Assembly (NCBI GenBank): GCA_003343995.1
Contig: QAKE01000078.1
Location: 1-64,000 of the forward strand
Origin: Bacillota bacterium
GTDB taxonomy: Bacteria > Bacillota > Clostridia > Christensenellales > Borkfalkiaceae
Direction: 5' to 3'
DNA length: 64,000 nucleotides
Positions 23,047-32,365 of the stretch are shown in pieces; within the stretch, counting starts at the first letter, position 1, and each line of letters starts with the position of its first letter. The position numbers and the translations under genes are program-made. The notes beneath the pieces are model-generated. The model was not told where the DNA came from and did no database searches. It saw only the letters and a list, made by a program, of their open reading frames with translations.

Positions 23047-24819
23047 ATGAAAAGAAAGGACATCGACGAAAGGTATTTTTGGAATCTGAAAGATTTGTAC
23101 GAAACGCCCGCGGCGTGGGAAAAGGCGTATAAGGAGGCGGAAAAGGGATCTCTTTCCGCTTTCCGCGGCAAGCTGGGGCAGAAGGATAAACTGCTCGCCT
23201 GCCTGAAAAAACAGGACGAAATTTCCCGCAAGCTCGAGCGGCTGTACGTTTACGCGCACATGCTTTCCGATCAGGATACTTCCGACGCGGAAAACGGCGC
23301 GTTCGTGGCGCGGGCGCAGTCGCTGCTGGTCAAGCTGAACGCCGATTCGGCGTACATTCTGCCGGAACTGACCGCTCTCGACGAAACCTTTTTGAAAGAC
23401 TGCATCGCGGATAAAGCGTTTTCCGATTACGATTATATGCTGGAAACGGTGCTCAAGGAAAAACCGCACGTGCTCGGCGAGGAGGCGGAAAAGGTGCTCG
23501 CCCTCGGCGGCGACGTGTATTCGGGCTTCCGCGACGTGTTCAACGTGGCGGACAACGCCGATTTTCCCTTTCCCACGGTAAAGGACGGGGAGGGGAACAA
23601 GGTGCGCGTCACGCACGGCATGTACTCGGTGTGTATGCAAAGCGCGGACAGGGCTTTCCGCCGCCGCGCGTTCAAAGCCTATTACGGCGCGTATATCGGC
23701 ATGGTCAACACCCTCACCGCCACCTATTCCGGCAGCGTGAAAAAGGACGTGTTTTTATCGAAGGCGCGCGGCTATAAAAGCTGTCTGGAACGCGCGCTTT
23801 CCGGCGAGGACGTGGAGCCCGTCGTCTACAAAAACCTGCTTTCTTCCGTGCACCGCGCCCTGCCGACGCTGCACCGCTATATCGAGGCGAAGAAAAACGC
23901 GCTCAAACTCGATAAAATGCACATGTACGACATGTACGTGCCGGTGGTGGAAAACGCCGATTTGAAATTGGAATACGAGGAGGCTTACGCCCTCGTGAAA
24001 GAGGGGCTCGCCCCGCTGGGGGAAGAGTACGTTTCCCTTTTGCAAAAGGCGTTCGACGAGCGCTGGATCGACGTTTACGAAAACGACGGCAAGCGCAGCG
24101 GCGCGTATTCCACTTCCTGCTACGAAGCGCACCCGTACGTCTTGCTCAATTATCAGAAAACCACGCACGACGTGTTTACCATCGCCCACGAAATGGGGCA
24201 CAGCATCCATTCGTATTTTTCCAACCGCACGCAGCCTTACGCGAAGGCGGATTATAAAATTTTCGTGGCGGAAGTGGCGAGCACGGTAAACGAGGTGCTG
24301 CTGCTCAAGCACATTCTCAAAAACGCGCGGGACAAAAAGCTGAAAAAATATCTGCTTTCCTATCTTTTGGAGATGATCCGCACCACGCTGTTCCGGCAGA
24401 CGCAGTTCGCGGAGTTCGAATACGCCGCGCACGAAACGGTGGAAAAGGGCGTGCCGCTGACGAGGGAAAACCTCTGCAAAAAATATCTCAAATTGAACCG
24501 CGAATATTACGGCAAAGCGGTGGAAAGCGATAAGGAAATCGCCTACGAATGGTCGCGTATTCCGCATTTTTACACCTCTTTTTACGTGTATAAATACGCC
24601 ACGGGCATCATCAGCGCGCTGTTCATCGCCAACCGTATTTTAACGGAAGGCAAGATAGCGGTGGAGGATTATTTCAAATTCCTTTCCTCCGGCGGCAGCG
24701 ACAACCCCGTGAACCTTTTGAAAATCGCGGGCGTGGATTTGACGAAGACCGACGCGTTCGACAGCGCGATGCGCGTGTTTGAAGAAACTTTAGAACAATT
24801 TATCGCGGCGGAAGAGTAA
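23047..24819 (+). CDS. pepF: Oligoendopeptidase F
   Basis: Cytoplasmic M3-family zinc peptidase that degrades short peptides. The 590-residue length is normal. The zinc motif HEMGH (His381, Glu382, His385) lies in FTIAHEMGHSIHSYF, with a downstream glutamate in VAEVASTVNEVLLL as third ligand. N-terminal lobe motif RYFWNLKDLYET and the substrate-tyrosine region near the C-terminus (RIPHFYTSFYVYKYA) are also typical. GGTCGGAGG precedes the ATG. It sits apart from an evident pathway. Confidence 0.95.
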   Translation: MKRKDIDERYFWNLKDLYETPAAWEKAYKEAEKGSLSAFRGKLGQKDKLLACLKKQDEISRKLERLYVYAHMLSDQDTSDAENGAFVARAQSLLVKLNADSAYILPELTALDETFLKDCIADKAFSDYDYMLETVLKEKPHVLGEEAEKVLALGGDVYSGFRDVFNVADNADFPFPTVKDGEGNKVRVTHGMYSVCMQSADRAFRRRAFKAYYGAYIGMVNTLTATYSGSVKKDVFLSKARGYKSCLERALSGEDVEPVVYKNLLSSVHRALPTLHRYIEAKKNALKLDKMHMYDMYVPVVENADLKLEYEEAYALVKEGLAPLGEEYVSLLQKAFDERWIDVYENDGKRSGAYSTSCYEAHPYVLLNYQKTTHDVFTIAHEMGHSIHSYFSNRTQPYAKADYKIFVAEVASTVNEVLLLKHILKNARDKKLKKYLLSYLLEMIRTTLFRQTQFAEFEYAAHETVEKGVPLTRENLCKKYLKLNREYYGKAVESDKEIAYEWSRIPHFYTSFYVYKYATGIISALFIANRILTEGKIAVEDYFKFLSSGGSDNPVNLLKIAGVDLTKTDAFDSAMRVFEETLEQFIAAEE

Positions 24820-24827
24820 AAAAAATC

Positions 24828-25394
24828 ATGGTTAAAACGCATTATAAAAATTCGGCGGAAGATCTGAATATCTTCATGCGCTACACCGAATTCATGCTGA
24901 AGGGAAAACTTTTCAGGGTGATCATGTTTTTCGGCTTGGCGCTCGCGGTGCTCGCCGTCGCGCTCTTCACGGCAAACGGCGTTTTTCTGGTGTGCGCCGT
25001 TATCTTCGCGGCGTTCGGCGCGCTCATGCTCGGGCTTGCGTTCGGCGGGGCGAAAAAGGCGGCGAAACGTCTGCTCGCGGGGGCGAAGGACTTTTCCGCC
25101 GTGGAAAACGTTTACACGTTTTACGAAGATAAATTCACCGTGGAAAACAAGGTGAAAGGCAAGCTCAAGGAAAAGGACGTTTTTTATACGAGCATCTACC
25201 GCGCGGCGGAAAACAAACGCTTTATCTATCTTTACGTAAACACGAGCATCGCCTTCATCATCGAAAAGGCGAATATCGAAGAGGGCAGCGCGGAGGAGCT
25301 GCGGGAAATTTTGCGTTCCGCGCTCGGCAAACGCTGCAAATGCAAAAAGGGAGGCAAGGGAAACGATGCCGCAGAAAAACGAAAAGAAAAATAA
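24828..25394 (+). CDS. YcxB-like membrane protein
   Basis: 188 residues: a soluble N-terminus, two close membrane helices (about 35-52 and 57-75), a C-terminal domain resembling the YcxB family (VYTFYEDKFTVENK, then YRAAENKRFIYLYVNTSIAFIIEK) and a very basic Lys/Cys tail. Function of the family is unknown. The last 29 bases overlap the start of dnaB in another frame, so the basic tail is encoded by DNA shared with the helicase gene. Confidence 0.7.
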   Translation: MVKTHYKNSAEDLNIFMRYTEFMLKGKLFRVIMFFGLALAVLAVALFTANGVFLVCAVIFAAFGALMLGLAFGGAKKAAKRLLAGAKDFSAVENVYTFYEDKFTVENKVKGKLKEKDVFYTSIYRAAENKRFIYLYVNTSIAFIIEKANIEEGSAEELREILRSALGKRCKCKKGGKGNDAAEKRKEK

Positions 25395-26910
25395 AACCTT
25401 TACGGGGGAAATGCCGCACAATCTCGAAGCGGAGCAGTCGATCTTGGGCTGTCTTACGGTCGATCGGGATATTCAGCTGGACGTGCTTTCTCAGCTTTTC
25501 GAGGAAGATTTTTATTCCGAATCGCACGGGTATATCTTCAACGCGATGCTGGAAATCAATAAGCAGAACGTGCCGGTGGACCTCGTCACCCTCATCGACG
25601 AGCTGGAAAAGGAAGGCAATCTCGAGGCGGCGGGGGGGATTTCCTATCTCACCAACCTCACGAAAATCATGCCGTCCACGGCGAATTACCGCTATTATCT
25701 CGATATCGTCAAGCGCGATTCGGTGCTCCGCAGGCTGATCAGAAGCTCGCAGTCCATCATTCAGAACGCCGTGGAAAGCGGCGATAAGGGCAAGAGCGTG
25801 GCGTTTGCGGAAAAGGAAATTTTCGACGTGTCCATGTCGCTCGACACCTCGTCGATGGTGCGCATCGACGCCGTCGTGCCGGAAGTGTTGCAGCGTTTCA
25901 ACGCCATCAGCAAGGATAAGGACGCGTTTCAGGGGCTGCACACCGGTTTCAAGCAATTCGATATGCTTACCAACGGACTGCACGAAACCGACCTCGTACT
26001 GCTCGCCGCCCGCCCCGCGATGGGCAAAACGTCGTTCGCCATGAACATCGTGGAAAACATCGCCACCACGCAGAACAAGGTTTGCGCGGTGTTCTCTCTG
26101 GAAATGGGCAGGGAACAGCTTACGCAGAGAATGCTCTGCTCCGTCGCCGAGGTCAGCATGCAGAAAGCGCTCAAAGGCCAGCTCGACAAGGACGAGTGGA
26201 AACGGCTCGCCGAGGCGCAGAACAAACTCAACGCCGCCAAGATATTCATCGACGATTCGGCGATGATCACCCCTGCGGAAATGCTCTCCAAATGCCGCCG
26301 TTTAAAACGCAAATACGGGCTCGATCTGGTGATGATCGACTATCTGCAATTGATGAATTCCGGCACGCGCAACAGCAGCGACAGCCGCCAGAACGAAATT
26401 TCGGAAATTTCGAGAAACATGAAGATTCTCGCCAAGGAAATCAAGGTGCCGGTGCTGGCTCTTTCCCAGCTTTCCCGCGCGGTGGAATCGCGTACGGGGC
26501 ATAAGCCGCAGCTGAGCGACTTGCGCGAATCGGGCGCCATCGAGCAGGACGCGGACATCGTCATGTTCATCCACCGCCCCGATAAGTATTCCGACGCCAA
26601 GGAGATGGCGGAGGGGAAAATTCAGGCGAACGTGGCGGAAATTCTCATCGAAAAGCACAGAAACGGACCGACCGGCTCGGTCAAATTATATTTCAAAGGG
26701 GAATGCACCAAGTTCCTCAACCTTACGGACGATTTGCTCGCGTCCGACGCGCCCGCCCCGCAGGAGCCGCAGGACGATACCTACGTGCCGCCTTCCGACG
26801 GCGACGCGCCTCCCGCGGAGAGCGACGCGCCGTGGGACGAAGGACCTTCCCGTTTCAACGCGGCGGACGCCGGTTTCGCGCCGCCCGCCGACGATAACGA
26901 CGTCTGGTGA
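25366..26910 (+). CDS. dnaB: Replicative DNA helicase DnaB
   Basis: Hexameric ATP-driven helicase of the replication fork (called DnaC in Bacillus). 514 residues: an N-terminal primase-interaction domain (about 10-115), a linker, and a RecA-like motor with Walker A ARPAMGKTS (Lys221), VMIDYLQLM and LALSQLSRAVESR and DLRESGAIEQDADIV. A tail of about 65 residues rich in Asp, Pro and Ala follows the usual end, longer than most. The loader genes dnaI and dnaB/D-like are 12 kb away on the other strand. Confidence 0.96.
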   Translation: MPQKNEKKNKTFTGEMPHNLEAEQSILGCLTVDRDIQLDVLSQLFEEDFYSESHGYIFNAMLEINKQNVPVDLVTLIDELEKEGNLEAAGGISYLTNLTKIMPSTANYRYYLDIVKRDSVLRRLIRSSQSIIQNAVESGDKGKSVAFAEKEIFDVSMSLDTSSMVRIDAVVPEVLQRFNAISKDKDAFQGLHTGFKQFDMLTNGLHETDLVLLAARPAMGKTSFAMNIVENIATTQNKVCAVFSLEMGREQLTQRMLCSVAEVSMQKALKGQLDKDEWKRLAEAQNKLNAAKIFIDDSAMITPAEMLSKCRRLKRKYGLDLVMIDYLQLMNSGTRNSSDSRQNEISEISRNMKILAKEIKVPVLALSQLSRAVESRTGHKPQLSDLRESGAIEQDADIVMFIHRPDKYSDAKEMAEGKIQANVAEILIEKHRNGPTGSVKLYFKGECTKFLNLTDDLLASDAPAPQEPQDDTYVPPSDGDAPPAESDAPWDEGPSRFNAADAGFAPPADDNDVW

Positions 26911-26912
26911 TT

Positions 26913-27923
26913 ATGGAAACGAAAATACTTCCCGTAACGAAGGAAAGCGTCGCGCTGGCGAAATCCCTGCTGCTCGGCGGCGAACTCGTCGCCATGCCCA
27001 CGGAAACGGTGTACGGGCTGGGCGCCAACGGGTTCGACGGCGACGCGGTGAAACGCATTTACGAGGTAAAGGGGCGCCCGAGCGACAACCCGCTCATCGC
27101 GCACGTGCATAAGGATTACGATTTAAATGAGCTCGTGTATATCGAAAACGATTACGCGCTGAAGCTGAAAGCGGCGTTTATGGCGGGACCGCTCACCATG
27201 GTCTTTTACTCGAAAGGGCGGGTGTGCAAGGAGGCGGTGTGCGGGGGCGAAACCCTCGCCGTGCGCATCCCGTCGCACGCGGGCGCGCAGCAGCTGCTCG
27301 CGGCGGCGGATATTCCCGTCGTCGCCCCGTCGGCGAACATTTCCAAACACGTCAGTCCCGTAACGGCGCGGCACGTTTTCGAGGATCTGAACGGAAAGAT
27401 TCCGCTGATACTCGACGGCGGAAAATGCTCCGGCGGCATCGAAAGCACGGTGCTCGACGTAACGGGCAAAACGCCGCGTATTCTCCGCGCGGGGCTCGTC
27501 ACGCAGGAGATGATCGCCCGCGTCGCGGGGGATTGCGAAATCGCGCAGCATAAGCCCACCGACAGGGTACGTTCGCCGGGGGTGAAGTACGGGCACTACA
27601 TGCCGCGGTGCGATACGGCGCGCTTTGCCGCGGACGAGGCGCAAAAGGCGGCGGCGCTTTACGACGCGGAAAAAAATCGCCGCGCGGTGATTTTGTGCGA
27701 AGAAAGCCTTTGCGGATATTTCGGCGAAAGGAACGTTTTCTCCCTCGGCGCGAGCGGCGAGGAGATGGCTGCAAACCTCTTTTCCGCTTTGCGGGAGGGG
27801 GAAAAGAGCGCCGATCTGATCATCGCCGTGGAGCCCGCCGAGCGCGGCGGCGTTTACGCGGGGGTGATGAACCGCTTGTGCAAGGCGGTGAAAAAGTACG
27901 AAGGAGGCGGCGAGCAACGTTGA
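26913..27923 (+). CDS. tsaC: L-threonylcarbamoyladenylate synthase (Sua5/TsaC)
   Basis: Makes threonylcarbamoyl-AMP from threonine, bicarbonate and ATP for the tRNA t6A modification. About 336 residues, the long Sua5 type: a YrdC domain (about 10-200) with PTETVYGLGAN, KGRPSDNPLI and VAPSANIS, then a linker and a C-terminal Sua5 domain with RSPGVKYGHYMP. A GTG at 26907 that overlaps the dnaB stop (GTGA) is an equally possible start; no ribosome site distinguishes the two. The stop overlaps the next gene. Confidence 0.92.
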   Translation: METKILPVTKESVALAKSLLLGGELVAMPTETVYGLGANGFDGDAVKRIYEVKGRPSDNPLIAHVHKDYDLNELVYIENDYALKLKAAFMAGPLTMVFYSKGRVCKEAVCGGETLAVRIPSHAGAQQLLAAADIPVVAPSANISKHVSPVTARHVFEDLNGKIPLILDGGKCSGGIESTVLDVTGKTPRILRAGLVTQEMIARVAGDCEIAQHKPTDRVRSPGVKYGHYMPRCDTARFAADEAQKAAALYDAEKNRRAVILCEESLCGYFGERNVFSLGASGEEMAANLFSALREGEKSADLIIAVEPAERGGVYAGVMNRLCKAVKKYEGGGEQR

Positions 27924-28360
27924 AGAGAATACTGTTCGTGTGCACCGGCAACACCTGCCGTTCGCCCATGGCGGAGGCGATATTGAAGCAAAAGCTCAAA
28001 TGGGCGGGGGTGAAGGGCTTTGCCGTGTCCTCGGCGGGGCTGTCGGCTGCCGACGGGGAAAAGATGAGCGAAAACGCCAAAAAAGCGTTGAAACAATTGG
28101 GGGTGAGCGGCGGCGCGTTCCGCTCGCGCCGACTGACGGAACAGCTTATAAGCAGGAGCGATTATATCGTGTGCATGACGGAATCGCACCGCCTCGCGCT
28201 GGACTCGGATAAGGCGAAAAGCATGGCGGACATCGCCGGCGGCGCGGACATAGACGATCCCTACGGCGGCAGTGAAAACGATTATATCGCGTGTTCGCAC
28301 CAAATCGAACGCGCGTGCAACGTCATCATGAAAAAAATCATGAACGGAGAAGATTTATAA
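27920..28360 (+). CDS. ywlE: Low-MW phosphatase, likely protein arginine phosphatase
   Basis: 146-residue low-molecular-weight phosphatase. The P-loop reads CTGNTCRS with nucleophile Cys8, Arg14 and Thr12; Thr at this place is the hallmark of YwlE-type protein-arginine phosphatases, where tyrosine phosphatases have a bulkier residue. The general-acid Asp is in DIDDPYGG. The TTG start at 27920 overlaps the tsaC stop and has a strong AAGGAGG site. The McsA/McsB arginine kinase genes and clpC, the reader protease, follow 2.6 kb downstream, which supports the arginine-phosphate role. sua5-ywlE adjacency is also known from Bacillus. Confidence 0.87.
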   Translation: MKRILFVCTGNTCRSPMAEAILKQKLKWAGVKGFAVSSAGLSAADGEKMSENAKKALKQLGVSGGAFRSRRLTEQLISRSDYIVCMTESHRLALDSDKAKSMADIAGGADIDDPYGGSENDYIACSHQIERACNVIMKKIMNGEDL

Positions 28361-28373
28361 AAGGAGAGAGATT

Positions 28374-28823
28374 ATGAAAATTGCGATAGCGTGCGATCAC
28401 GGCGGCTACGAACTCAAGGAGGAACTTAAAAAACACCTTTCAAAAAGGAACACCGAATACGTCGATTTCGGCACGGACGGCACACAGTCGGTCGATTATC
28501 CCGATTATGCGGAAAAAGCGGCGGGGGCGGTGCTTTCGGGGGAATGCGATTTCGGCATCGTCATCTGCGGCACGGGCATCGGCATTTCCATCGCGGCAAA
28601 CAAAATCGCGGGCATTCGCTGCGCGCACTGTCACGACGTGTACAGCGCCCGCATGACGAGGGCGCATAACGACGCGAACATGCTCGCCTTCGGCGCGCGC
28701 GTCATCGGCGCGGGGCTGATGTGCGAAATCGTGGACGCCTTTCTCGGCGGCTCGTTCGAGGGCGGCAGACACCAGCGCCGCGTGGATAAAATAACGGCAA
28801 TCGAAAAAAAATACAGCAAATAA
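28374..28823 (+). CDS. rpiB: Ribose-5-phosphate isomerase B
   Basis: Interconverts ribose-5-phosphate and ribulose-5-phosphate in the pentose phosphate pathway. 149 residues with the N-terminal IACDHGGYELKEELK motif, the active-site Cys in CGTGIGISIAANK and RAHNDANMLAFGARV. A LacAB/RpiB-type galactose-6-phosphate isomerase is the alternative, but a single subunit in a non-lactose context favours RpiB. AAAGGAGAG precedes the ATG. Confidence 0.93.
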   Translation: MKIAIACDHGGYELKEELKKHLSKRNTEYVDFGTDGTQSVDYPDYAEKAAGAVLSGECDFGIVICGTGIGISIAANKIAGIRCAHCHDVYSARMTRAHNDANMLAFGARVIGAGLMCEIVDAFLGGSFEGGRHQRRVDKITAIEKKYSK

Positions 28824-28836
28824 CAGGGGGGATTTT

Positions 28837-29706
28837 ATGAAAACGGTTAAAAAAGCGGTGATTACGACGGCGGGCATGGGCACGCGGTTTCTGCCCATTA
28901 CGAAGGCGGTGCCGAAATCCATGCTGCCCGTCGTGGATACGCCCATCATCGACTACGTGGTGAACGAGGCTTGCGCGGCGGGATTGGAAGAGGTGATCAT
29001 CGTCGTCGGCTCCAACGCCGAAGTGATCGAAAAGCACTTCGCAAAGGACGTGGCTTTGGAAGAACGCCTGATTTCCGACGGGAAAACGGCGCTTTTGGAA
29101 ATTTTGCGAAACATCTCTTCGCGCGTGAAGATTTCCTTCGTCACGCAGACGGTGATGAACGGGCTCGCCGGCGCGCTTTTGTGCGCGGAGCAGGCGATCG
29201 GCGGCGAACCCTTCGCACTGCTTTTGGGCGACGAAATCATCTATACCGCCGACGGGCAGAAGCCGTGCATCCGCAAACTTTGCGACGCATACGAAAAGAC
29301 GGGGAAAACCGTCATCGCCACCATGCGCGTTTCCGATGCTGACGTGAGCAAATACGGCAATATGGGCATCGAAAAGGACGGCGATATCAAAGAGGTCAAC
29401 GATCTGAAGGAAAAACCGTCGCCGTCGGAAAAACTTTCCGATTACGCCATCATCGGCAGATACGTGCTTTCGCCGGAAATTTTCGGCGAGATCCGCAAGC
29501 TGAAAATGCGCGGCAACGAAATCATTTTAACCGAGGCTTTCAAGGCGATGGCGCAGCAAAAAAAGATCGCCGCCGCGGAGTTCGAGGGCACGCGTTACGA
29601 CGTCGGCGATAAATGCGGCTACGTGCAGGCGAACGTCGAATACGCGCTGCGCGACAGCCTTATCGGCGGCGAAACCGCCGCGTTTATAAAGAATTTGAAA
29701 GTATGA
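28837..29706 (+). CDS. galU: UTP-glucose-1-phosphate uridylyltransferase
   Basis: Makes UDP-glucose for envelope sugars. 289 residues with the nucleotidyltransferase motif AGMGTRFLPITKAVPKSMLP, VVDTPIIDYVV, and FALLLGDEII for metal binding. It follows rpiB by 13 bases and its stop overlaps the next start. Confidence 0.95.
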   Translation: MKTVKKAVITTAGMGTRFLPITKAVPKSMLPVVDTPIIDYVVNEACAAGLEEVIIVVGSNAEVIEKHFAKDVALEERLISDGKTALLEILRNISSRVKISFVTQTVMNGLAGALLCAEQAIGGEPFALLLGDEIIYTADGQKPCIRKLCDAYEKTGKTVIATMRVSDADVSKYGNMGIEKDGDIKEVNDLKEKPSPSEKLSDYAIIGRYVLSPEIFGEIRKLKMRGNEIILTEAFKAMAQQKKIAAAEFEGTRYDVGDKCGYVQANVEYALRDSLIGGETAAFIKNLKV

Positions 29707-31001
29707 ACGTCCGATTGAAAAACGCGCTCGTTCTGCCGAACGCCGGCGCGAAAATCCAACACGGCGAAGTGTGCGTGGAAAACGGAAAAATCGTCTACGT
29801 CGGCAAACAGAACGATAAAATGTTTTTTCCCGCCGACTATGAAAAGGACTGCGGCGGAAACCTGCTCGTCGCCGGTTTTTGCAACGCGCACGCCCATTCC
29901 GCGATGACGCTGTTTCGCGGCGTCGCGGACGATCTTCCCTTGCAGGAATGGCTGTTCGACAGGGTGTTTCCCTTGGAAGAGCACCTGACGGAGGAGGACG
30001 TGTACTGGGGCTCGATGCTGGCGGCGGCGGAATACGTGCGCGGCGGCACGACGGCGGTCGCGGATATGTATTTTTTCCACGCGACGGCGGCGGAGGCGTT
30101 GCGGAAAAGCGGGCTTGCGGTGGCGCTTTGCTGCGGCACGAACGATATCGGCGGCGGAAACGCGGCGGAAAGTCTGGAATATATGGAGAGCCGCTACAAT
30201 ACATATAAGGGGAAAGATCGGCTGAAATACATGCTGGGACTGCACGCGGAATACACCTGCAGCGACGCGCTTTTGGAAGGCGTGGCGGATTTGGCGGCGC
30301 GGCTATGCGCGCCCACGTATATCCACTGCGCCGAAACGCTGAAGGAAGTGGGGGAGTGCAGCGTGCGCCGCTCTCTTTCGCCGGTGGAGTACCTGCATAA
30401 AATCGGCTTTTTCGACGAGGGCGGAATCATCGCGCACGGCACCTATCTCGAAAAGACGGACATCGCCCTTCTGCGCGATAAAAACATAACGGTGGCGAGC
30501 AACCCTTCGAGCAATTTGAAGCTCGCAAGCGGCGTCGCCCCGATTTATTCCCTGCTGAAAAACGACGTGCGCGTCGCCCTCGGCACCGACGGCGCGGCGA
30601 GCAACAACGCGCTTTCCATGTTTCGGGAAATGTATTTAATGAGCTGTCTGCAAAAAGAACGCATGAAGGACGCCGCTTGCGTACCCGCGGAAAGCGCGCT
30701 TTTTGCGGCGACGAAGGCGGGTTACGACGCCCTCGGCTTCAACGGCGGGGAAATCGCCGTCGGCATGGACGCGGACATGGCGCTTATCGATATAAACGCG
30801 CCGTGCATGCGCCCCCTTTCCGATCTGAAAAAAAGCCTCGTTTATTCCGCGGACGCTTCCGCGGTGCTCATGACGATGGCGGGCGGGCATATCGCGTATG
30901 AAAACGGAAACTATCATATCGGCGAAAAGATAGAAGACGTATATCGGAACGCCGAAAAATGCATAAAAAGATTATTGAAGGCGGCAAAGGGCGGGGCATG
31001 A
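29703..31001 (+). CDS. Amidohydrolase, SAH/MTA deaminase-like
   Basis: Metal-dependent hydrolase of the TatD/ATZ-TRZ class, 432 residues, most like 5-methylthioadenosine/S-adenosylhomocysteine deaminases (MtaD) or guanine/chlorohydrolase relatives. Metal motif HAHSAM (HxH) at about 58-63, the second-shell YIHCAET, GIIAHGTYLEK and LGTDGAASNN (late Asp) are all intact. The exact substrate cannot be read from sequence. The ATG at 29703 overlaps the galU stop; its stop overlaps mcsA. Confidence 0.8.
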   Translation: MNVRLKNALVLPNAGAKIQHGEVCVENGKIVYVGKQNDKMFFPADYEKDCGGNLLVAGFCNAHAHSAMTLFRGVADDLPLQEWLFDRVFPLEEHLTEEDVYWGSMLAAAEYVRGGTTAVADMYFFHATAAEALRKSGLAVALCCGTNDIGGGNAAESLEYMESRYNTYKGKDRLKYMLGLHAEYTCSDALLEGVADLAARLCAPTYIHCAETLKEVGECSVRRSLSPVEYLHKIGFFDEGGIIAHGTYLEKTDIALLRDKNITVASNPSSNLKLASGVAPIYSLLKNDVRVALGTDGAASNNALSMFREMYLMSCLQKERMKDAACVPAESALFAATKAGYDALGFNGGEIAVGMDADMALIDINAPCMRPLSDLKKSLVYSADASAVLMTMAGGHIAYENGNYHIGEKIEDVYRNAEKCIKRLLKAAKGGA

Positions 31002-31312
31002 GTAAACGGTGCGGCAAATGCGGTACTACGCTGGAACAATTTTATAAAACTTCCCTGCTCGGCTGCGAACATTGCTACCGCGCCTTTCGGGAGGAGCTTC
31101 TTCCCGTGCTGCGGAAACTGCACGGCGTGACGGAGCACGTCGGCAAAACGCCGAAGGTAGGGGGGATCGAGCGGCAGCTTTTGTGCGAATACGAAACGCT
31201 GCTCAAAGAAAAGGAAAGCGCCATGCTGCGGGGCGAATTCGACGAGGCGAACGAACTCGGCGAAGAGATCCGCCAACTGTATTACGAGCTGGCGCGCAGG
31301 GGGTTGAAATGA
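30998..31312 (+). CDS. mcsA: McsA-like activator, UvrB/UvrC motif protein
   Basis: Zinc-binding activator of the arginine kinase McsB. Only 104 residues, against about 180 in Bacillus: one four-Cys zinc module (CGKC and CEHC in residues 5-26) and a C-terminal UVR motif (about 62-100, LKEKESAMLRGEFDEANELG). The second zinc module of classic McsA is absent. The start overlaps the amidohydrolase stop and the stop overlaps mcsB, so it is coupled to its partner. Confidence 0.83.
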   Translation: MSKRCGKCGTTLEQFYKTSLLGCEHCYRAFREELLPVLRKLHGVTEHVGKTPKVGGIERQLLCEYETLLKEKESAMLRGEFDEANELGEEIRQLYYELARRGLK

Positions 31313-32361
31313 CGGCTTATCCCATCGGCGGAACGGACGCCGAAAAAAAGACCTACCGTCCGGAAATATACGATAACAATATCGTTTTAACGCGTATACG
31401 GCTGGCGCGCAACGTCAAGGGCTATCCTTTTTACATCGCGGACAAAACCACGGCGGCGGACATCGTGAAGCGCGTGGCGCGGGCGGCGGGGCGCGCGGGC
31501 GAATTTAGGCTTTATCATCTTTCGATGCTGAGCAAAAACATGCGCGAAATGCTGAAGGAACGCCACCTCGTCAGCAGTGCGCTTATCAAAAACGCGGCGC
31601 GGAGCGCGGTGCTCATCGATAAGGACGAAAGCCTTTCGGTGATGATCCACGAGGAGGACGTGCTCAGGGAGCAGTGCTTCATGCGCGGGCTGGCGCTCGA
31701 CGAATGTTATAAGCGGCTCGACGCGCTCGACGACGAGCTTTCCAAATCCGTCGATTTCGCGTACGACGACAAGCTCGGCTATCTCACGGCGTGCCCCACC
31801 AACGCGGGCACGGGACTGCGCGCCTCCGTCATGCTCTTTTTGCCGGCGCTCACGGAGAGCGGCAAGCTGAAAGAGGTCGTCGAGGAGATCGAGCGGCTGG
31901 GGCTCACCGTGCGCGGGGCGTACGGCGAAGGCAGCAAGGCGGAAGGCAACCTCTATCAGGTGAGCAACGAAGTCACCCTCGGCATGAGCGAACGGGAAAT
32001 CATCACGGAAGTGGAAGAGGCGGTGCTCAGCGTGTGCGATTGGGAGCGGGAAACGCGGGAAAGCTATTATAAGCCCATCATGCTCTCCACGGAAAACGAG
32101 TGCCGCCGCGCCCTCGCCGTGCTGGAAAATTCCGTGCTGTTGACGTACAGCGAGTATTTGAGCTACATTTCCAGCGTAAAGCTGGGGCTTTCTTTGGGAT
32201 TTTTCCGCTTTGAAAATCCGCAGGCGATCGACGATTTGACGATCACCGCCCGTCCCGCCAACTTAACGGAACGCGCGGGGCGCGCGCTCGGCGAGGAGGA
32301 GCGGGAGCATTACCGCGCGGAGTTCGTGAAAAAATCCTTAATCAAAATCAAAGGGGAGTGA
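31309..32361 (+). CDS. mcsB: Protein arginine kinase McsB
   Basis: Phosphorylates arginine residues on misfolded proteins as degradation tags and, in bacilli, on the repressor CtsR. 350 residues of the guanidino kinase fold: LTRIRLARNVKGYPF near the N-terminus, SVMIHEEDVLR-type residues near 108, the catalytic Cys162 in YLTACPTNAGTGL and KAEGNLYQVSNEVTLG. Sandwiched with 4-base overlap after mcsA and 4 bases before clpC. Confidence 0.93.
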   Translation: MTAYPIGGTDAEKKTYRPEIYDNNIVLTRIRLARNVKGYPFYIADKTTAADIVKRVARAAGRAGEFRLYHLSMLSKNMREMLKERHLVSSALIKNAARSAVLIDKDESLSVMIHEEDVLREQCFMRGLALDECYKRLDALDDELSKSVDFAYDDKLGYLTACPTNAGTGLRASVMLFLPALTESGKLKEVVEEIERLGLTVRGAYGEGSKAEGNLYQVSNEVTLGMSEREIITEVEEAVLSVCDWERETRESYYKPIMLSTENECRRALAVLENSVLLTYSEYLSYISSVKLGLSLGFFRFENPQAIDDLTITARPANLTERAGRALGEEEREHYRAEFVKKSLIKIKGE

Positions 32362-32365
32362 AATT

